Shown here: in pieces, positions 8,773 to 18,028 of the stretch | How the letters are laid out: each line of letters begins with the position of its first letter | Numbering within the stretch: position 1 is the first letter of the stretch | Source of the DNA: Pirellulaceae bacterium | GTDB lineage: Bacteria; Planctomycetota; Planctomycetia; Pirellulales; Pirellulaceae | Length of the DNA: 64,000 nucleotides | Direction of reading: 5' to 3' | NCBI GenBank assembly: GCA_018402565.1 | Contig: JAGYIQ010000006.1 | Coordinates: 248,001 to 312,000 of the forward strand | Translations under genes and position numbers: made by a program | Notes under the pieces: model-generated | Told to the model about the DNA's origin: nothing | Seen by the model: the letters and a program-made list of their open reading frames with translations, nothing else | Database searches by the model: none

Positions 8773-9277
8773 TGGTTGAGTTCCTCTCCGTCTGGTTTCC
8801 GATTCGGTTCGATCCGTGCCCTGCCCTGCCCTGCCAGTGCCCCTTGCCAGTGCCCCTGGCCAGTGTCGCTGGCATGTGCCCCTGGCTTGTGCCTCCTGCC
8901 TCGCCCCCCATTCCGTCTGGCTGTACTGCTCCAGAACCAACCCGTGCCGCTGCTAACCCGCGCCGCTGCTCGCCTGTCTAACGACACGTGCGGGGCCGCA
9001 TGTGTCAACGCGTGTGTCAACAAGTGATCCAGCAGGTTGCTGCCGCTGTTTCGTGTCGACGGCGAACGGCGTTGCGTGCCGCATTTTAATCATTTTGTTC
9101 CTGTTCTTCCAGTTCCTCTCTTCTGGAACCGCTCACCTCAGCATCAAGCACCTGCCATGCAATCGTTACCCGGAGTTATGCTGGCCGAGCAAGATTGGCA
9201 AGGGTGGAGGAAACCGCTATCATCGGCTACCTTTCCGCTCGGGGGGGGACGTTTCACATGAGTGCTAGGAATCGAGA
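8773..9277. other. Intergenic region, 505 bp, with short tandem repeats
   Basis: Separates the divergent aminotransferase and glycosyltransferase genes. It holds the repeat at 8817-8899 and otherwise nothing I can assign. A mini-frame at 9258-9281 (ATG to TGA, seven codons) overlaps the proposed TTG start of the following gene and could couple its translation. Confidence 0.5.
8817..8899. repeat. Pentamer run plus five 13-bp tandem repeats
   Basis: A short CCCTG run (8817-8834) passes into five imperfect 13-bp units starting at 8835, 8848, 8861, 8874 and 8887, of the form CAGTGCCCCTGGC with 1-4 changes each. It lies 45 bp upstream of the aminotransferase start, in what should be its 5' leader. 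Confidence 0.85.
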
Positions 9278-10243
9278 TTGAAGCGACAAGTCGGCTGCGA
9301 CACCTCCGGACTATCACCTCAACTGTGGCAGCGTGCTCGGCGCAGCTATTGGCGGCTGGCGGGTCTGGAGCCGGTGGGCACTTGGTTGGAGTACAACGAT
9401 CGAGTCCGGCGGTGCTTGAGTTCGATCGAAGCGGGCTGGCACGAGTCGATCGCCGCGGAACTGGGGTGCCACCCCGAGGAGTTGCCGGAGCCGGCGGGGC
9501 TGGGGCTGTTTGAACTGACTGCTGCCGATCGGATCTCGGTTGTGGTACCGGTCTTTAATGAAGAGCAGACGATCGTCGAGGTCTTGGATCATCTGGCGGA
9601 TGTCCCTGCGGTCACGCAGATCGTGGTCGTGAACGACGCCAGCCGCGACGACACGCGCGACCGGTTGCAGGCCTGGCACGGGGAGCTGGACGACTCCGTT
9701 TGGCGAGATCGTTTGCCGGATGGCTTGGTCGTGCTCAATCATGAAGTTAATCAGGGGAAAGGCGCTGCGCTGCGAACCGGGTTTGGGCACGTGACGCAGC
9801 CGTGGACGGGCGTGCAGGACGCGGACACGGAATACGACCCGGCCGATTTGATGCGATTGTTGTCGGTCGCGCGTGCTCGGCAGGTCGATGTGGTCTATGG
9901 CAGTCGCTTTCTGTTGCCCGAGTCGGGGAATTCACCCTCGTGGCATCGCTTGGGGAATCGCCTGATCACGCAACTGGCCAACCTGAGTTTCGCGACGAAG
10001 TTCTCGGATGTCGAGACTTGTTACAAATTGATCAAATCTTCACGATTGAAGGCCGTTGCTGGCGATCTACTGGAGAATCGCTTCGGAATCGAGATTGAAT
10101 TGACCGCTCGATTGTCCAAACTTCCGGGTATCCAGATGGCCGAGTGCCCCATCTCCTACGATCGCAGGACTTACGCGGAAGGCAAGAAGATTGGGCTAAA
10201 GGACGCGTTTCGAGCCGTGTGGTGCATGGCTCGTTACCGTTGA
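9278..10243 (+). CDS. Family 2 glycosyltransferase (dolichol-phosphate mannosyltransferase-like)
   Basis: The catalytic domain begins near residue 85 with ISVVVPVFNEEQTIVEVLD, then VVVNDASRDDTRD, NQGKGAALRTGF, the DxD region VQDADTEYDPADL near residue 180, VVYGSRFL, and ENRFGIEIELTARL. This is the DPM1/polyprenyl-phosphate sugar transferase type without C-terminal membrane helices, so a peripheral cytoplasmic enzyme making a lipid-linked or polysaccharide sugar is inferred. The N-terminal ~80 residues are an extra segment I do not recognise. The start is uncertain: the frame opens at TTG 9278 with AGGA a few bases upstream, and no ATG precedes the catalytic domain. The stop is followed 10 bp later by a tandem array. 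Confidence 0.85.
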   Translation: MKRQVGCDTSGLSPQLWQRARRSYWRLAGLEPVGTWLEYNDRVRRCLSSIEAGWHESIAAELGCHPEELPEPAGLGLFELTAADRISVVVPVFNEEQTIVEVLDHLADVPAVTQIVVVNDASRDDTRDRLQAWHGELDDSVWRDRLPDGLVVLNHEVNQGKGAALRTGFGHVTQPWTGVQDADTEYDPADLMRLLSVARARQVDVVYGSRFLLPESGNSPSWHRLGNRLITQLANLSFATKFSDVETCYKLIKSSRLKAVAGDLLENRFGIEIELTARLSKLPGIQMAECPISYDRRTYAEGKKIGLKDAFRAVWCMARYR

Positions 10244-10252
10244 AGCGTCGTG

Positions 10253-10765
10253 ACGGCCAACCGGGTAACCGTTCACGGGTGGGAGGTAATCCTAGGGGCT
10301 GGTGCATTCCGCAAGTCGGGTGGTTCTCGGGGCAAACCGGCAGCATTGTCCAGTTGCTTTGACTCGCAGAAAATCGTCTGGTTAGCTCGACTTGCTGCAT
10401 GACACCCTACGAGGCGGGGGAACGGCCAACCGGGTAACCGTTCACGGGTGGGAGGTAATCCTAGGGGCTGGTGCATTCCGCAAGTCGGGTGGTTCTCGGG
10501 GCAAACCGGCAGCATTGTCCAGTTGCTTTGACTCGCAGAAAATCGTCTGGTTAGCTCGACTTGCTGCATGACACCCTACGAGACGGGAACGGCCAACCGG
10601 GTAACCGTTCACGGGTGGGAGGTAATCCTAGGGGCTGGTGCATTCCGCAAGTCGGATGGTTCTCGGGGCAAACCGGCAGTGTTGTCCAGTTGCTTTGACT
10701 CGCAGAAAATCGTCTGGTTAGCTCGACTTGCTGCATGACACCCTACGAGGCGGGAACGGGCAACC
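10253..10765. repeat. Three tandem 167-169-bp repeats plus a partial fourth
   Basis: Units begin with ACGGCCAACCGGGTAACCG at 10253, 10422 and 10589, and a broken fourth starts at 10756. Copies are almost identical (for example a single G/A change in GTCGGGTGG at copy 3), implying recent duplication. Each unit contains CTAGGGGCTGGTGCATTCCG and ends with CTGCATGACACCCTACGAG. The period is not a multiple of three and the minus-strand open frames across it repeat the same peptide without homology, so I treat it as non-coding. It begins 10 bp after the preceding stop codon. Confidence 0.92.
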
Positions 10766-10888
10766 GGTTCGACCGGAGTCCACCGCCAGTGCTGCTCTTG
10801 AGTCGGGCCAGAGTGACGAACTCCGTCAGGCGGTTTTCTGAGCTAAGTGTTGACTTAGCCACAGCAGCCGCGGGGCAGCGGCCAATCA

Positions 10889-10917
10889 TTGCAGTTGGCG
10901 GGAGAATCGGCGATAAT
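10889..10917 (+). promoter_or_regulatory. Candidate sigma-70-type promoter for the 1107-residue protein
   Basis: TTGCAG at 10889-10894, a 17-bp spacer and GATAAT at 10912-10917, about 40 bp before the ATG at 10959. The -10 matches five of six consensus positions and the -35 only three. Confidence 0.35.
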
Positions 10918-10958
10918 CGGCAGTCGGGGTCGGGCGGGTTGAACACGAGGTTTGGTCG

Positions 10959-13900
10959 ATGATCGAGAAAGCAACCGAAGCTTTTTGGAAACGCTTGGCG
11001 GAGCTTTCGTTCGTAGAGCCTGGCCAAATTCAAAGCTGGCGGACCGCCGCCGCCGAGCCAACAGCCACTTGGTTGCAGCTTTGTCAAATGATTCAGGGCG
11101 AATCGCCGTTGACTGCCAGCCATCTACAGTCGCTAGCGCAGGGCGTCGCTCGGCCTCCGGTCGCGATCGGATCTTGCTTGATCATGAGCCACGCTTTTCA
11201 GGCGCTCGGATGGGAGTCTTATGTGGCTCGGCACGTGAAGCTGCAGAAGGACCATCGCTTGTTGTTGGTGCCCGGCTCGGAACCGAGTGCCGTTGAATTG
11301 CGGATCGTGCCGCGGATTCTCGATCGCGTCCGGGAGTTGGCGGGAGTCCACTTGGCGGGCGTACCGCAAGTGATCGATGTCGAGCAGTTCGGCCAAGGTT
11401 ATGTCGTGACAATGTCACCGACCATCGGCCGGCGACTCAGCCAGTACTGGTCGGCGAGGACAGCTAAGACAACGCCGTCGATCGATTTTGAATTGGCTAG
11501 GCAATTGGTCGGCTTGCTGCGTGACTTGGAGGGCGTCGGGCAACCGGTGTCGCGATTGGATCCGCTGTTACTATCGGTCTCCGACCCGAATCATGCGTTG
11601 GCCTTCGACGATTTGCTCAGCTGCGAGTGGTTGGACGATGATTTCTTTCCATCGGACCTGCCGGCCGACGAAGCGGCGTTGGTTGTTGACTATCGGGCAA
11701 CGCGGGCTCGGTATCTAGGTAGTCGGGCTGCAGCGGTCGATGGCATGTGGTGGGAATGTGCCGCCGCGTTGGATTTCATGGCCGATCAAATGGCGATTCG
11801 TTGGGGAGACGATACCGAGGCCGTGGCACTTGGGCGGCAACTGCGCGACGCCGCCGAAGGGCTAACGCGGGTCGCCAGCGGTGCGACTGGAGATCGTGCG
11901 AGTTGGTTGGCCCAGTGGCTGGGCGAGGATACCTCGATCATCGCAGGTGCGACCAACCCCGTGCCGACCAACCCCGTGCCGACCAACGCCGATCCGCTGC
12001 CCGTTTCCGTCACAAACGCGGATGACGGATCTGCAACCGGTGCCGACGCAATTGAGGGTGAACTTCGGGGCCAGATCACGAACGAAATCACGGATAATAT
12101 CACCGACAAAATCACTGTTGGGGATGTCGACCTGATCGGTAGCGCGTTTGCTGGTGCCGGTGTGAGCGACGAGGACTTGGAGCGGCATGTCGAGCCGAAC
12201 GAAGGGCCAGGACCGGCGATTGCCATGGAGCGCCGCGTTGGCAAGTCGAGCGGGACGACGGCAGCCAACGGCATTGCCGCTCGTCAAGCGGCCAAACGCG
12301 AACAGCAACGGCGGCAGAAGGTCGTCACCGCCTTGGCTGTGGCGGCCCCGTTTCCGATTTGTTTAGGTATTTTTCTTTTAGTCTATTTCCTCTGGCCCGC
12401 GGCCGAAGGGTTGCCCGATGTCAGCAATCAATCGGGTGGCAGCGAGTTGCCCACGGCCGACTTGCCCGATAGTGGACTGGGGCTGACGCCATCTGCACCC
12501 TCGAGTCAACCGGTGCGTGGGGAGCGCCCAGCGGATCGCCGGGCGGCGAGCGAGCTCGAACCAAACGCCGCGGGCCTGGCGGACGCTGGGAAGTCGACGG
12601 ACCAACCCGCGGAGGGGCTGAACCGTCCGAACGCAACGGCCGACCAGGACGATCTTCTGGCTGATTTGGTCCCGGTGCCTCCGGGGGACGCGGGGTTGGG
12701 CGATTTGGCTGGACTTACCCCGGCTGCGGCCGACCCTGTGCAATCGCCATCCGACCTGGCGCGGACGCTTGGTGCCACAAACGAGCGACTCGATTCAGCG
12801 GACACGGACTCCAAGCCGAACCAAGCAACCGGCGGCCTGATGGACAATGGCGATGCGTCTATGACAAATCCTGTGCCGACCGAGTCAGCGGTTGCCGCGT
12901 TGAAAGAGCCGGCAAGCGCCGAGTCTGCTGCGGCAGCGGAGTCGAGCGCGGGAGACGAAGTGGTAACGCCAGCCGCCGCGGCGGTGACGGGTTCCAACGC
13001 GGAGTCGGTCGTGGTGGTGCGGGACAGCGTAGCAACGGAGGCTCCTGAGGAGGATGGTTTCTTGGGCTTCGGTGCGGTGTTGACAGCCGTCGATTGGCTG
13101 GGAGCCTGGCAAGCGGCGCACGGGGGCGCTGGGGCCGATAAACTCGGTCCGACCTACCGCGTTTCGGTCGGTCGACTCAACGCCACGACCGCTCGGCACA
13201 TGCAGATGAAATTGACGGGACCGGGAGCGGAGCTGTGGGACTTGCAGCAGTCCGAGTCGCTGGGGGGGGGCGATCCACCCATCGTACAAGCTTGGGAGCT
13301 GGGGGTGAAAGAAGGTGGCTCGGTGACGCCGGTCGCGCGTCTGGAGACGACTCGAGACGGGCACTTCGAATTGCGATTTTCCGCCGCAGCGGTTTTGGCG
13401 GTGCCTTCCTCTCCGCAGTTGCAGTTGGAGCTGCACGACAGTGGCCGCGAAATGTCCCACGTGTTGGATTTGGCGCAGGGCCAGCGACCGCGGTTGACGG
13501 GGGCGGTCACGCCGCCCGCCGGAGCTGGGATGGATGGCACAAGGGCGGTGGCAGCGGGGAACGCGGCGGCGGGATCCCCGGGCGGGGCGGCGGCTGAACT
13601 GCCCACGGTCGCGGACGGACAGACGGCGGAGGATCGTGCGGATGACGCGGAGGCGGATGCCAACGCGATTGCGAACTTGGCGCTGGACTCGCGCACGGGT
13701 TCCGTCAAAGCCTGGGGCCAGGAAATGGTTGGAGGCCGGCGTGAGGGCTTGACGTGGCATTTCCAGATCGCCGGACGAGCGTTCAAGCCGCTCGACAAGG
13801 AGAATGCAATTTGGCAAGCGCTCAAATTCCGTGGCAAAGAGGAGCCTTACATCAGTGACGATCTACTGGACGCGGGCTCATTGGTACTCACTGCCGCCAC

Positions 13901-14282
13901 GGAAGACGGCAGCCGTTTGCGCGTGCAGGCCAGGCTGCACTTGCTCACGCCGTCTGGGCTGAGACAATTGAAAAAGGGCACGCTGGCGGAGGCCTCCTCC
14001 GAAGCGGCGCTGGTACTGCAAGGTCTGAAAGTCCAATTGCAGTCCCTGAAGGGGACTCGAGCGAAACCGGGGGGTGGGGACCAGAAACAGGCGGAGCTCA
14101 ATCGCTTGGAAGCCCTGATCAAAGAGTTGGAGCGATACCAACAGGTGGTCGACGGCTTGAGCGCGGAGGCGGAGCAGATCTTCGAGCAGGGCATCGCGTT
14201 CGGCGTCACGGAGCGGGCGGGGGAAGAGGATGTGTGGTTGGTGAAGTCCGCGGGCTTCCAACCGCTGGTAACGGGTGAGTAG
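10959..14282 (+). CDS. Large one-TM protein with possible degenerate kinase-like N-terminus
   Basis: An 1107-residue protein I cannot name. Residues ~1-310 are globular; LDRVRELAGVHLAGVPQVID, then YVVTMSPTIGRRLSQYW and SRLDPLLLSVSDPNHALAFD loosely recall the hinge and catalytic loop of Ser/Thr kinases, but no HRD, DFG or VAIK Lys is evident, so at most a pseudokinase. One membrane helix follows at ~457-482 (FPICLGIFLLVYFLWP), preceded by a basic stretch KREQQRRQK. Between and after these are long Ala/Pro/Asp-rich linkers, including three 15-bp repeats at ~11950-11995 encoding NPVPT units. The C-terminal ~400 residues are two globular blocks and a final Lys/Glu-rich helix. The stop lies at the edge of a GAGT array. 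Confidence 0.65.
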   Translation: MIEKATEAFWKRLAELSFVEPGQIQSWRTAAAEPTATWLQLCQMIQGESPLTASHLQSLAQGVARPPVAIGSCLIMSHAFQALGWESYVARHVKLQKDHRLLLVPGSEPSAVELRIVPRILDRVRELAGVHLAGVPQVIDVEQFGQGYVVTMSPTIGRRLSQYWSARTAKTTPSIDFELARQLVGLLRDLEGVGQPVSRLDPLLLSVSDPNHALAFDDLLSCEWLDDDFFPSDLPADEAALVVDYRATRARYLGSRAAAVDGMWWECAAALDFMADQMAIRWGDDTEAVALGRQLRDAAEGLTRVASGATGDRASWLAQWLGEDTSIIAGATNPVPTNPVPTNADPLPVSVTNADDGSATGADAIEGELRGQITNEITDNITDKITVGDVDLIGSAFAGAGVSDEDLERHVEPNEGPGPAIAMERRVGKSSGTTAANGIAARQAAKREQQRRQKVVTALAVAAPFPICLGIFLLVYFLWPAAEGLPDVSNQSGGSELPTADLPDSGLGLTPSAPSSQPVRGERPADRRAASELEPNAAGLADAGKSTDQPAEGLNRPNATADQDDLLADLVPVPPGDAGLGDLAGLTPAAADPVQSPSDLARTLGATNERLDSADTDSKPNQATGGLMDNGDASMTNPVPTESAVAALKEPASAESAAAAESSAGDEVVTPAAAAVTGSNAESVVVVRDSVATEAPEEDGFLGFGAVLTAVDWLGAWQAAHGGAGADKLGPTYRVSVGRLNATTARHMQMKLTGPGAELWDLQQSESLGGGDPPIVQAWELGVKEGGSVTPVARLETTRDGHFELRFSAAAVLAVPSSPQLQLELHDSGREMSHVLDLAQGQRPRLTGAVTPPAGAGMDGTRAVAAGNAAAGSPGGAAAELPTVADGQTAEDRADDAEADANAIANLALDSRTGSVKAWGQEMVGGRREGLTWHFQIAGRAFKPLDKENAIWQALKFRGKEEPYISDDLLDAGSLVLTAATEDGSRLRVQARLHLLTPSGLRQLKKGTLAEASSEAALVLQGLKVQLQSLKGTRAKPGGGDQKQAELNRLEALIKELERYQQVVDGLSAEAEQIFEQGIAFGVTERAGEEDVWLVKSAGFQPLVTGE

Positions 14283-14489
14283 GTGAGTAGGTGAGTAGGT
14301 GAGTGAGTGAGTGAGTAGGTCAGTGGGTCAGTAGGTGAGTGGGTCAGTAGGTGAGTGAGTGGGGCAGTGAGTGGGGCAGTGAGTGAGTGGGGCAGTGAGT
14401 GAGTGGGGCAGTGAGTGAGTGGGTCAGTGAGTGGGTCAGTGAGTGGGGCAGTGAGTGAGTCATTGGGGCAGTGAGGCAGTGGGCGGGTG
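14275..14489. repeat. GAGT/GGGTCAGT microsatellite
   Basis: About 215 bp of imperfect 4- and 8-bp units (GTGA, GAGT, GGGTCAGT, GGGGCAGT). It starts inside the last codons of the preceding gene: the stop TAG at 14280-14282 is itself part of a GTGAGTAG unit. It ends about 95 bp before argC. Confidence 0.9.
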
Positions 14490-14583
14490 ATGGTTCAAGC
14501 GAAGTGCTTTGGTGGACCGAGGCATCTTTCGGCAAAATAAGTAAACAACGGACGTTTCAACAAAACTAGATGGCGAGTGTTTC

Positions 14584-15594
14584 ATGGTTCGAGTGGGTGT
14601 GTTGGGTGGGCGGGGCTATACGGCGGGAGAGTTGCTGCGGCTATTGGTTCGGCACCCGGAGGTTGAGGTGACGGCCGTGGTTTCGCGGAAGGAGTTGGGG
14701 GAGCCGATCTCGCAGGTGCACCCGTGGTTGCGCGGGCAGCTGGACTTGCCGCTGACACAGAGCAATAACGTTCAATTGGCGGGGCAATGCGATTGCGTCT
14801 TTTCGTGTTTGCCGCATACCGCCAGCGCGGAGGCGGTGGGCGAGCTGCTGAAACTGGGCGTGCGGGTGATCGACTTCAGTGCCGACTTTCGCTTGAATGA
14901 TTTGGAGACCTACGAGCACTGGTACCAGGTCAAGCATCCGGTGCCGCAATTGGTCGGCCAGACGGTCTATGGCTTGCCCGAGTTGTTCCGGGACGAGATT
15001 CGATCGGCGAACTTGGTGGCGAATCCCGGCTGTTTCCCGACCACCGCGATTTTGGCTTTGACCCCGTTGATATTGGCGGATTTGATCCAATCGGAAGGCA
15101 TCATTGTCGACAGCAAGTCGGGCGTGTCCGGCGCGGGGCGACAAGCGGACGAGGCGTATTCGTTCTGCGAAGTGAACGAAGCGACGTCGGCTTACAAGAT
15201 CGGCAAGCACCGCCACATGCCGGAGATGGAACAGATCATTACCCGCGCCAGCCAGCGGGCGACGCAGATCCTGTTCACGCCGCACTTGGTGCCGATGAAT
15301 CGCGGGATTTTGTCTACTATTTATGCCAATCCCAATCCGGGCACCACCTTGGAGACCTGGACGGAATGTCTGACCGAGTTTTACCGGGCCGAGCCGTTCG
15401 TCGATGTGGTCTCGCATTTGCCGAAAACCAGTGAAGTGGTGGGCACCAACCGCTGTGTGATCTCGGTGAGCCGTTCTCGCGGACGAGTGGTGATCGTGAG
15501 CTGCATCGACAACTTGCTCAAGGGAGCCTCGGGCGCTGCGGTGCAGAATTTTAACTTGATGTACGGCTTCCCAGAGACGACCGCCTTGGGCTGA
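14584..15594 (+). CDS. argC: N-acetyl-gamma-glutamyl-phosphate reductase
   Basis: NADPH-dependent reduction of N-acetylglutamyl phosphate to the semialdehyde in arginine synthesis; cytoplasmic. The 336 residues are typical of the type 1 enzyme. The N-terminal dinucleotide site is VGVLGGRGYTAGELLRLL, the catalytic Cys is C150 in VANPGCFPTTAIL, and SGVSGAGRQADEAYSFCEVN and KHRHMPEMEQI are the family signatures, the latter with the catalytic His. SCIDNLLKGASGAAVQNFN forms the expected end. The ATG at 14584 has only a weak upstream GGCGAG. No other arginine gene is adjacent; the next gene starts 23 bp downstream. Confidence 0.95.
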   Translation: MVRVGVLGGRGYTAGELLRLLVRHPEVEVTAVVSRKELGEPISQVHPWLRGQLDLPLTQSNNVQLAGQCDCVFSCLPHTASAEAVGELLKLGVRVIDFSADFRLNDLETYEHWYQVKHPVPQLVGQTVYGLPELFRDEIRSANLVANPGCFPTTAILALTPLILADLIQSEGIIVDSKSGVSGAGRQADEAYSFCEVNEATSAYKIGKHRHMPEMEQIITRASQRATQILFTPHLVPMNRGILSTIYANPNPGTTLETWTECLTEFYRAEPFVDVVSHLPKTSEVVGTNRCVISVSRSRGRVVIVSCIDNLLKGASGAAVQNFNLMYGFPETTALG

Positions 15595-15616
15595 GAGCGT
15601 CGGAGGAGTGCGGCCG

Positions 15617-18028
15617 ATGAATGACAAAGACTCGCCGGTGCCCGAATTGGCGGCGGCCCATTTGTCGCTGATTGAGAACCTGCCGTTGAACTATGTCCGC
15701 AAGGGCTTGGATGGGCGGATCACGGATTGTAACCAACGGTACTGCCAAATGGTGGGCCGCGACAAGGCTCACCTGGTGGGCCTGACCGATTACGATCTGT
15801 TTCCGCGGGAATTGGCGGACAAGTATCGCGTCGACGATCAAGAGGTCCTGGCGAGCGGTCGATCGCTGCATCAAGTTGAAAGTCACCAGACGGGGTCGGG
15901 CGATGCCCTATACGTCGAGGTGTTCAAGAGTCCTGTCCGGACCTTGGCGGGGGAAGTTGCGGGGATCCAGATCCTGTTTTGGGATGTGACTGCTCGGCAG
16001 CAGACTGAACAGGCGTTAACCGAAGAACGGTACCTGTTGCATACCTTGTTGGACAACGTGCCTGACAGCATCTACTTCAAGGATCGGCAAAGTCGATTTC
16101 TGCGTGTCAGCGGCGGGTTGTTGCAAAAATTTGGGGTCGGCGACGTGACCGAGGTTCTGGGTAAGACCGATGCCGACTTCTTCGGGCCGGATCATGCCGA
16201 GCAAGCCCGGCGGGACGAATTGCAGATCATGCAGACGGGTCAGGCATTGATCGACATCGAGGAACGCGAAAATTGGCCCGATCGCGCCGATACGTGGTGC
16301 TCGACGACCAAGCTGCCGCTGCGTGATTCTTCCGGTCAGATCGTGGGGACCTTCGGGATCACACGCGACATCACTGCCCAAAAGCAGGCCGCGTGGGAGC
16401 TGCAAACGGCGAAAGATGTCGCTGACCGCGCCAATCGGGCCAAGAGTGAGTTTTTGGCCAACATGAGCCATGAAATTCGCACACCCATGAACGCGATTTT
16501 GGGAATGACCGAGTTGGTGCTGGACACGCCGCTGGCGCCAGGGCAACGCGATTACCTACAGATGGTGCACGATTCCGGCGAGGCCTTGCTGGGTATTATT
16601 AACGATATTCTGGACTTTTCAAAAATCGAAGCCGGCAAGTTCGAGTTGGACCCGACCAACTTCGACGTCCGCCGTAGTCTGCAAGAGACGATCCGTATCC
16701 TGCGAGTGCGAGCCGAGAGCAAGGGCTTGGAATTGCGGTTGGAGGTGGCTCCAAATGTACCCTCGATGCTCCGGGCGGATTTGGGAAGAATACGGCAAAT
16801 CTTGATCAATCTGGTGGGCAACGCCATCAAATTTACCGAACAAGGCGAAGTGGTGGTCACGGTCGATGGCAACGAGCTGGAGACAACGCGTTGGCGACTC
16901 TGTCTGTCCGTGCGGGACACGGGGATCGGCATTCCAGCTAACAAGTTGGAGACGATCTTTAGTGAGTTCGAGCAGGTCGATGCTTCGACGACCCGAATGT
17001 ACGGAGGAACCGGATTGGGCTTGGCGATCACCAAGCGATTTGTGGAGCTGATGCACGGGACGCTGCGCGTCGAGAGTCAGTTGGGGGCGGGCAGCACGTT
17101 TGTTTGTGAATTGGCTGTGGAGTTCGTTGAAGGGTTAGAGGCCGGGGTAGAAGGAGTGGTAGGAGGCGGAGCCGTGGGGGCTGCTGGGCCGGCCGTACCG
17201 ACGGACTCGCCCGCGTCCGGCCGTGCGACCCTCTCGCGGATCCACTCACGGTCCAACTCGCTGCTGCGAATTCTTTTGGCGGAAGACAATCGCGTCAACC
17301 AACGCTTGGCCGTGGGACTGCTGGAGCGGTTGGGGCATCGCGTGACCGTGGTCGACAACGGGCAGCGAGCGGTTGAGGTGGTGGCGCGACAGCCGTTTGA
17401 CCTGGTGCTGATGGACCTACAAATGCCGCAACTGGATGGCTTGGAGGCCACGCGGCAGATCCGGCAAATGGAGCTGGGGACGGAACAGCACGTCCCGATC
17501 ATCGCCATGACGGCGCACGCGATGTCAGGCGATCGGCAGCGGTGCCTGGCAGCGGGCATGGACGACTATTTGTCCAAGCCGATTCGCACTGGCGAGTTGA
17601 TCGATAAACTGACGCGACTCCAAGGGGAGCTTGCGCCGACGTCAGGTGTCCTGATGGAGCCGGTGGCGAGGGAGTGGGACGCCGAGTTGACCGAGGCCTT
17701 GTCGTCGGTGGACGATGATTGGGACTTGTTTCGGTTGGTGGCAGTGGCATTTCAGGAGGAAGCCACCGAGTTGTTGGTGGTGATGTCCGCAGCGTACGAA
17801 CGTAGCGATTGGGAACAGTTGATCCACGCCGCGCACTCGCTCAAGGGCAGCGCATTGGTGCTGCATGCCTCGGAACTGGTCGCGGGATGTTCCGTTTTGG
17901 AGCAGGCCGCCGCCGAAGGCCAGCGGGACGAAGTGACCGCGGCACTGGATCGCGTCCGCATGGAAGTTAAGGCCCTCAAGTCGCGTGTCACCACCTTTCT
18001 GGAGAAGGCAGCCGAGTCCCAAAGTTGA
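15617..18028 (+). CDS. Hybrid histidine kinase (PAS-PAS-HisKA-HATPase-REC-HPt)
   Basis: An 803-residue phosphorelay sensor without a membrane segment, so a cytoplasmic sensor is inferred. Two PAS domains (about 10-125 and 133-260) precede HisKA with the phospho-acceptor H285 in NMSHEIRTPMNAILGM. The ATPase shows ILINLVGNAIKFT, DTGIGIP and GGTGLGLAI. A Gly/Ala linker leads to a receiver domain with the acceptor D600 in LVLMDLQMPQLDG, then an HPt domain with H740 in HAAHSLKGSALVL. The full BarA/TorS-type relay is thus in one chain. The ATG at 15617 fits the GGAGG at 15602 better than the GTG at 15608. The stop overlaps the next gene as TTGA. No cognate regulator is nearby. Confidence 0.9.
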   Translation: MNDKDSPVPELAAAHLSLIENLPLNYVRKGLDGRITDCNQRYCQMVGRDKAHLVGLTDYDLFPRELADKYRVDDQEVLASGRSLHQVESHQTGSGDALYVEVFKSPVRTLAGEVAGIQILFWDVTARQQTEQALTEERYLLHTLLDNVPDSIYFKDRQSRFLRVSGGLLQKFGVGDVTEVLGKTDADFFGPDHAEQARRDELQIMQTGQALIDIEERENWPDRADTWCSTTKLPLRDSSGQIVGTFGITRDITAQKQAAWELQTAKDVADRANRAKSEFLANMSHEIRTPMNAILGMTELVLDTPLAPGQRDYLQMVHDSGEALLGIINDILDFSKIEAGKFELDPTNFDVRRSLQETIRILRVRAESKGLELRLEVAPNVPSMLRADLGRIRQILINLVGNAIKFTEQGEVVVTVDGNELETTRWRLCLSVRDTGIGIPANKLETIFSEFEQVDASTTRMYGGTGLGLAITKRFVELMHGTLRVESQLGAGSTFVCELAVEFVEGLEAGVEGVVGGGAVGAAGPAVPTDSPASGRATLSRIHSRSNSLLRILLAEDNRVNQRLAVGLLERLGHRVTVVDNGQRAVEVVARQPFDLVLMDLQMPQLDGLEATRQIRQMELGTEQHVPIIAMTAHAMSGDRQRCLAAGMDDYLSKPIRTGELIDKLTRLQGELAPTSGVLMEPVAREWDAELTEALSSVDDDWDLFRLVAVAFQEEATELLVVMSAAYERSDWEQLIHAAHSLKGSALVLHASELVAGCSVLEQAAAEGQRDEVTAALDRVRMEVKALKSRVTTFLEKAAESQS

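Noticed and set aside
8710..9268. Several short frames in the 8.7-9.3 kb gap
   Set aside because: Low-complexity translations of the pentamer and 13-bp repeats; no consistent start or coding signal.
10032..10736. Three minus-strand frames encoding the same MQQVELTRRFSASQ peptide
   Set aside because: They simply repeat with the 167-bp array and the period does not preserve frame; no protein family features.
14344..14535. Minus-strand frame THSLTHSLTH...
   Set aside because: Pure translation of the GAGT microsatellite.
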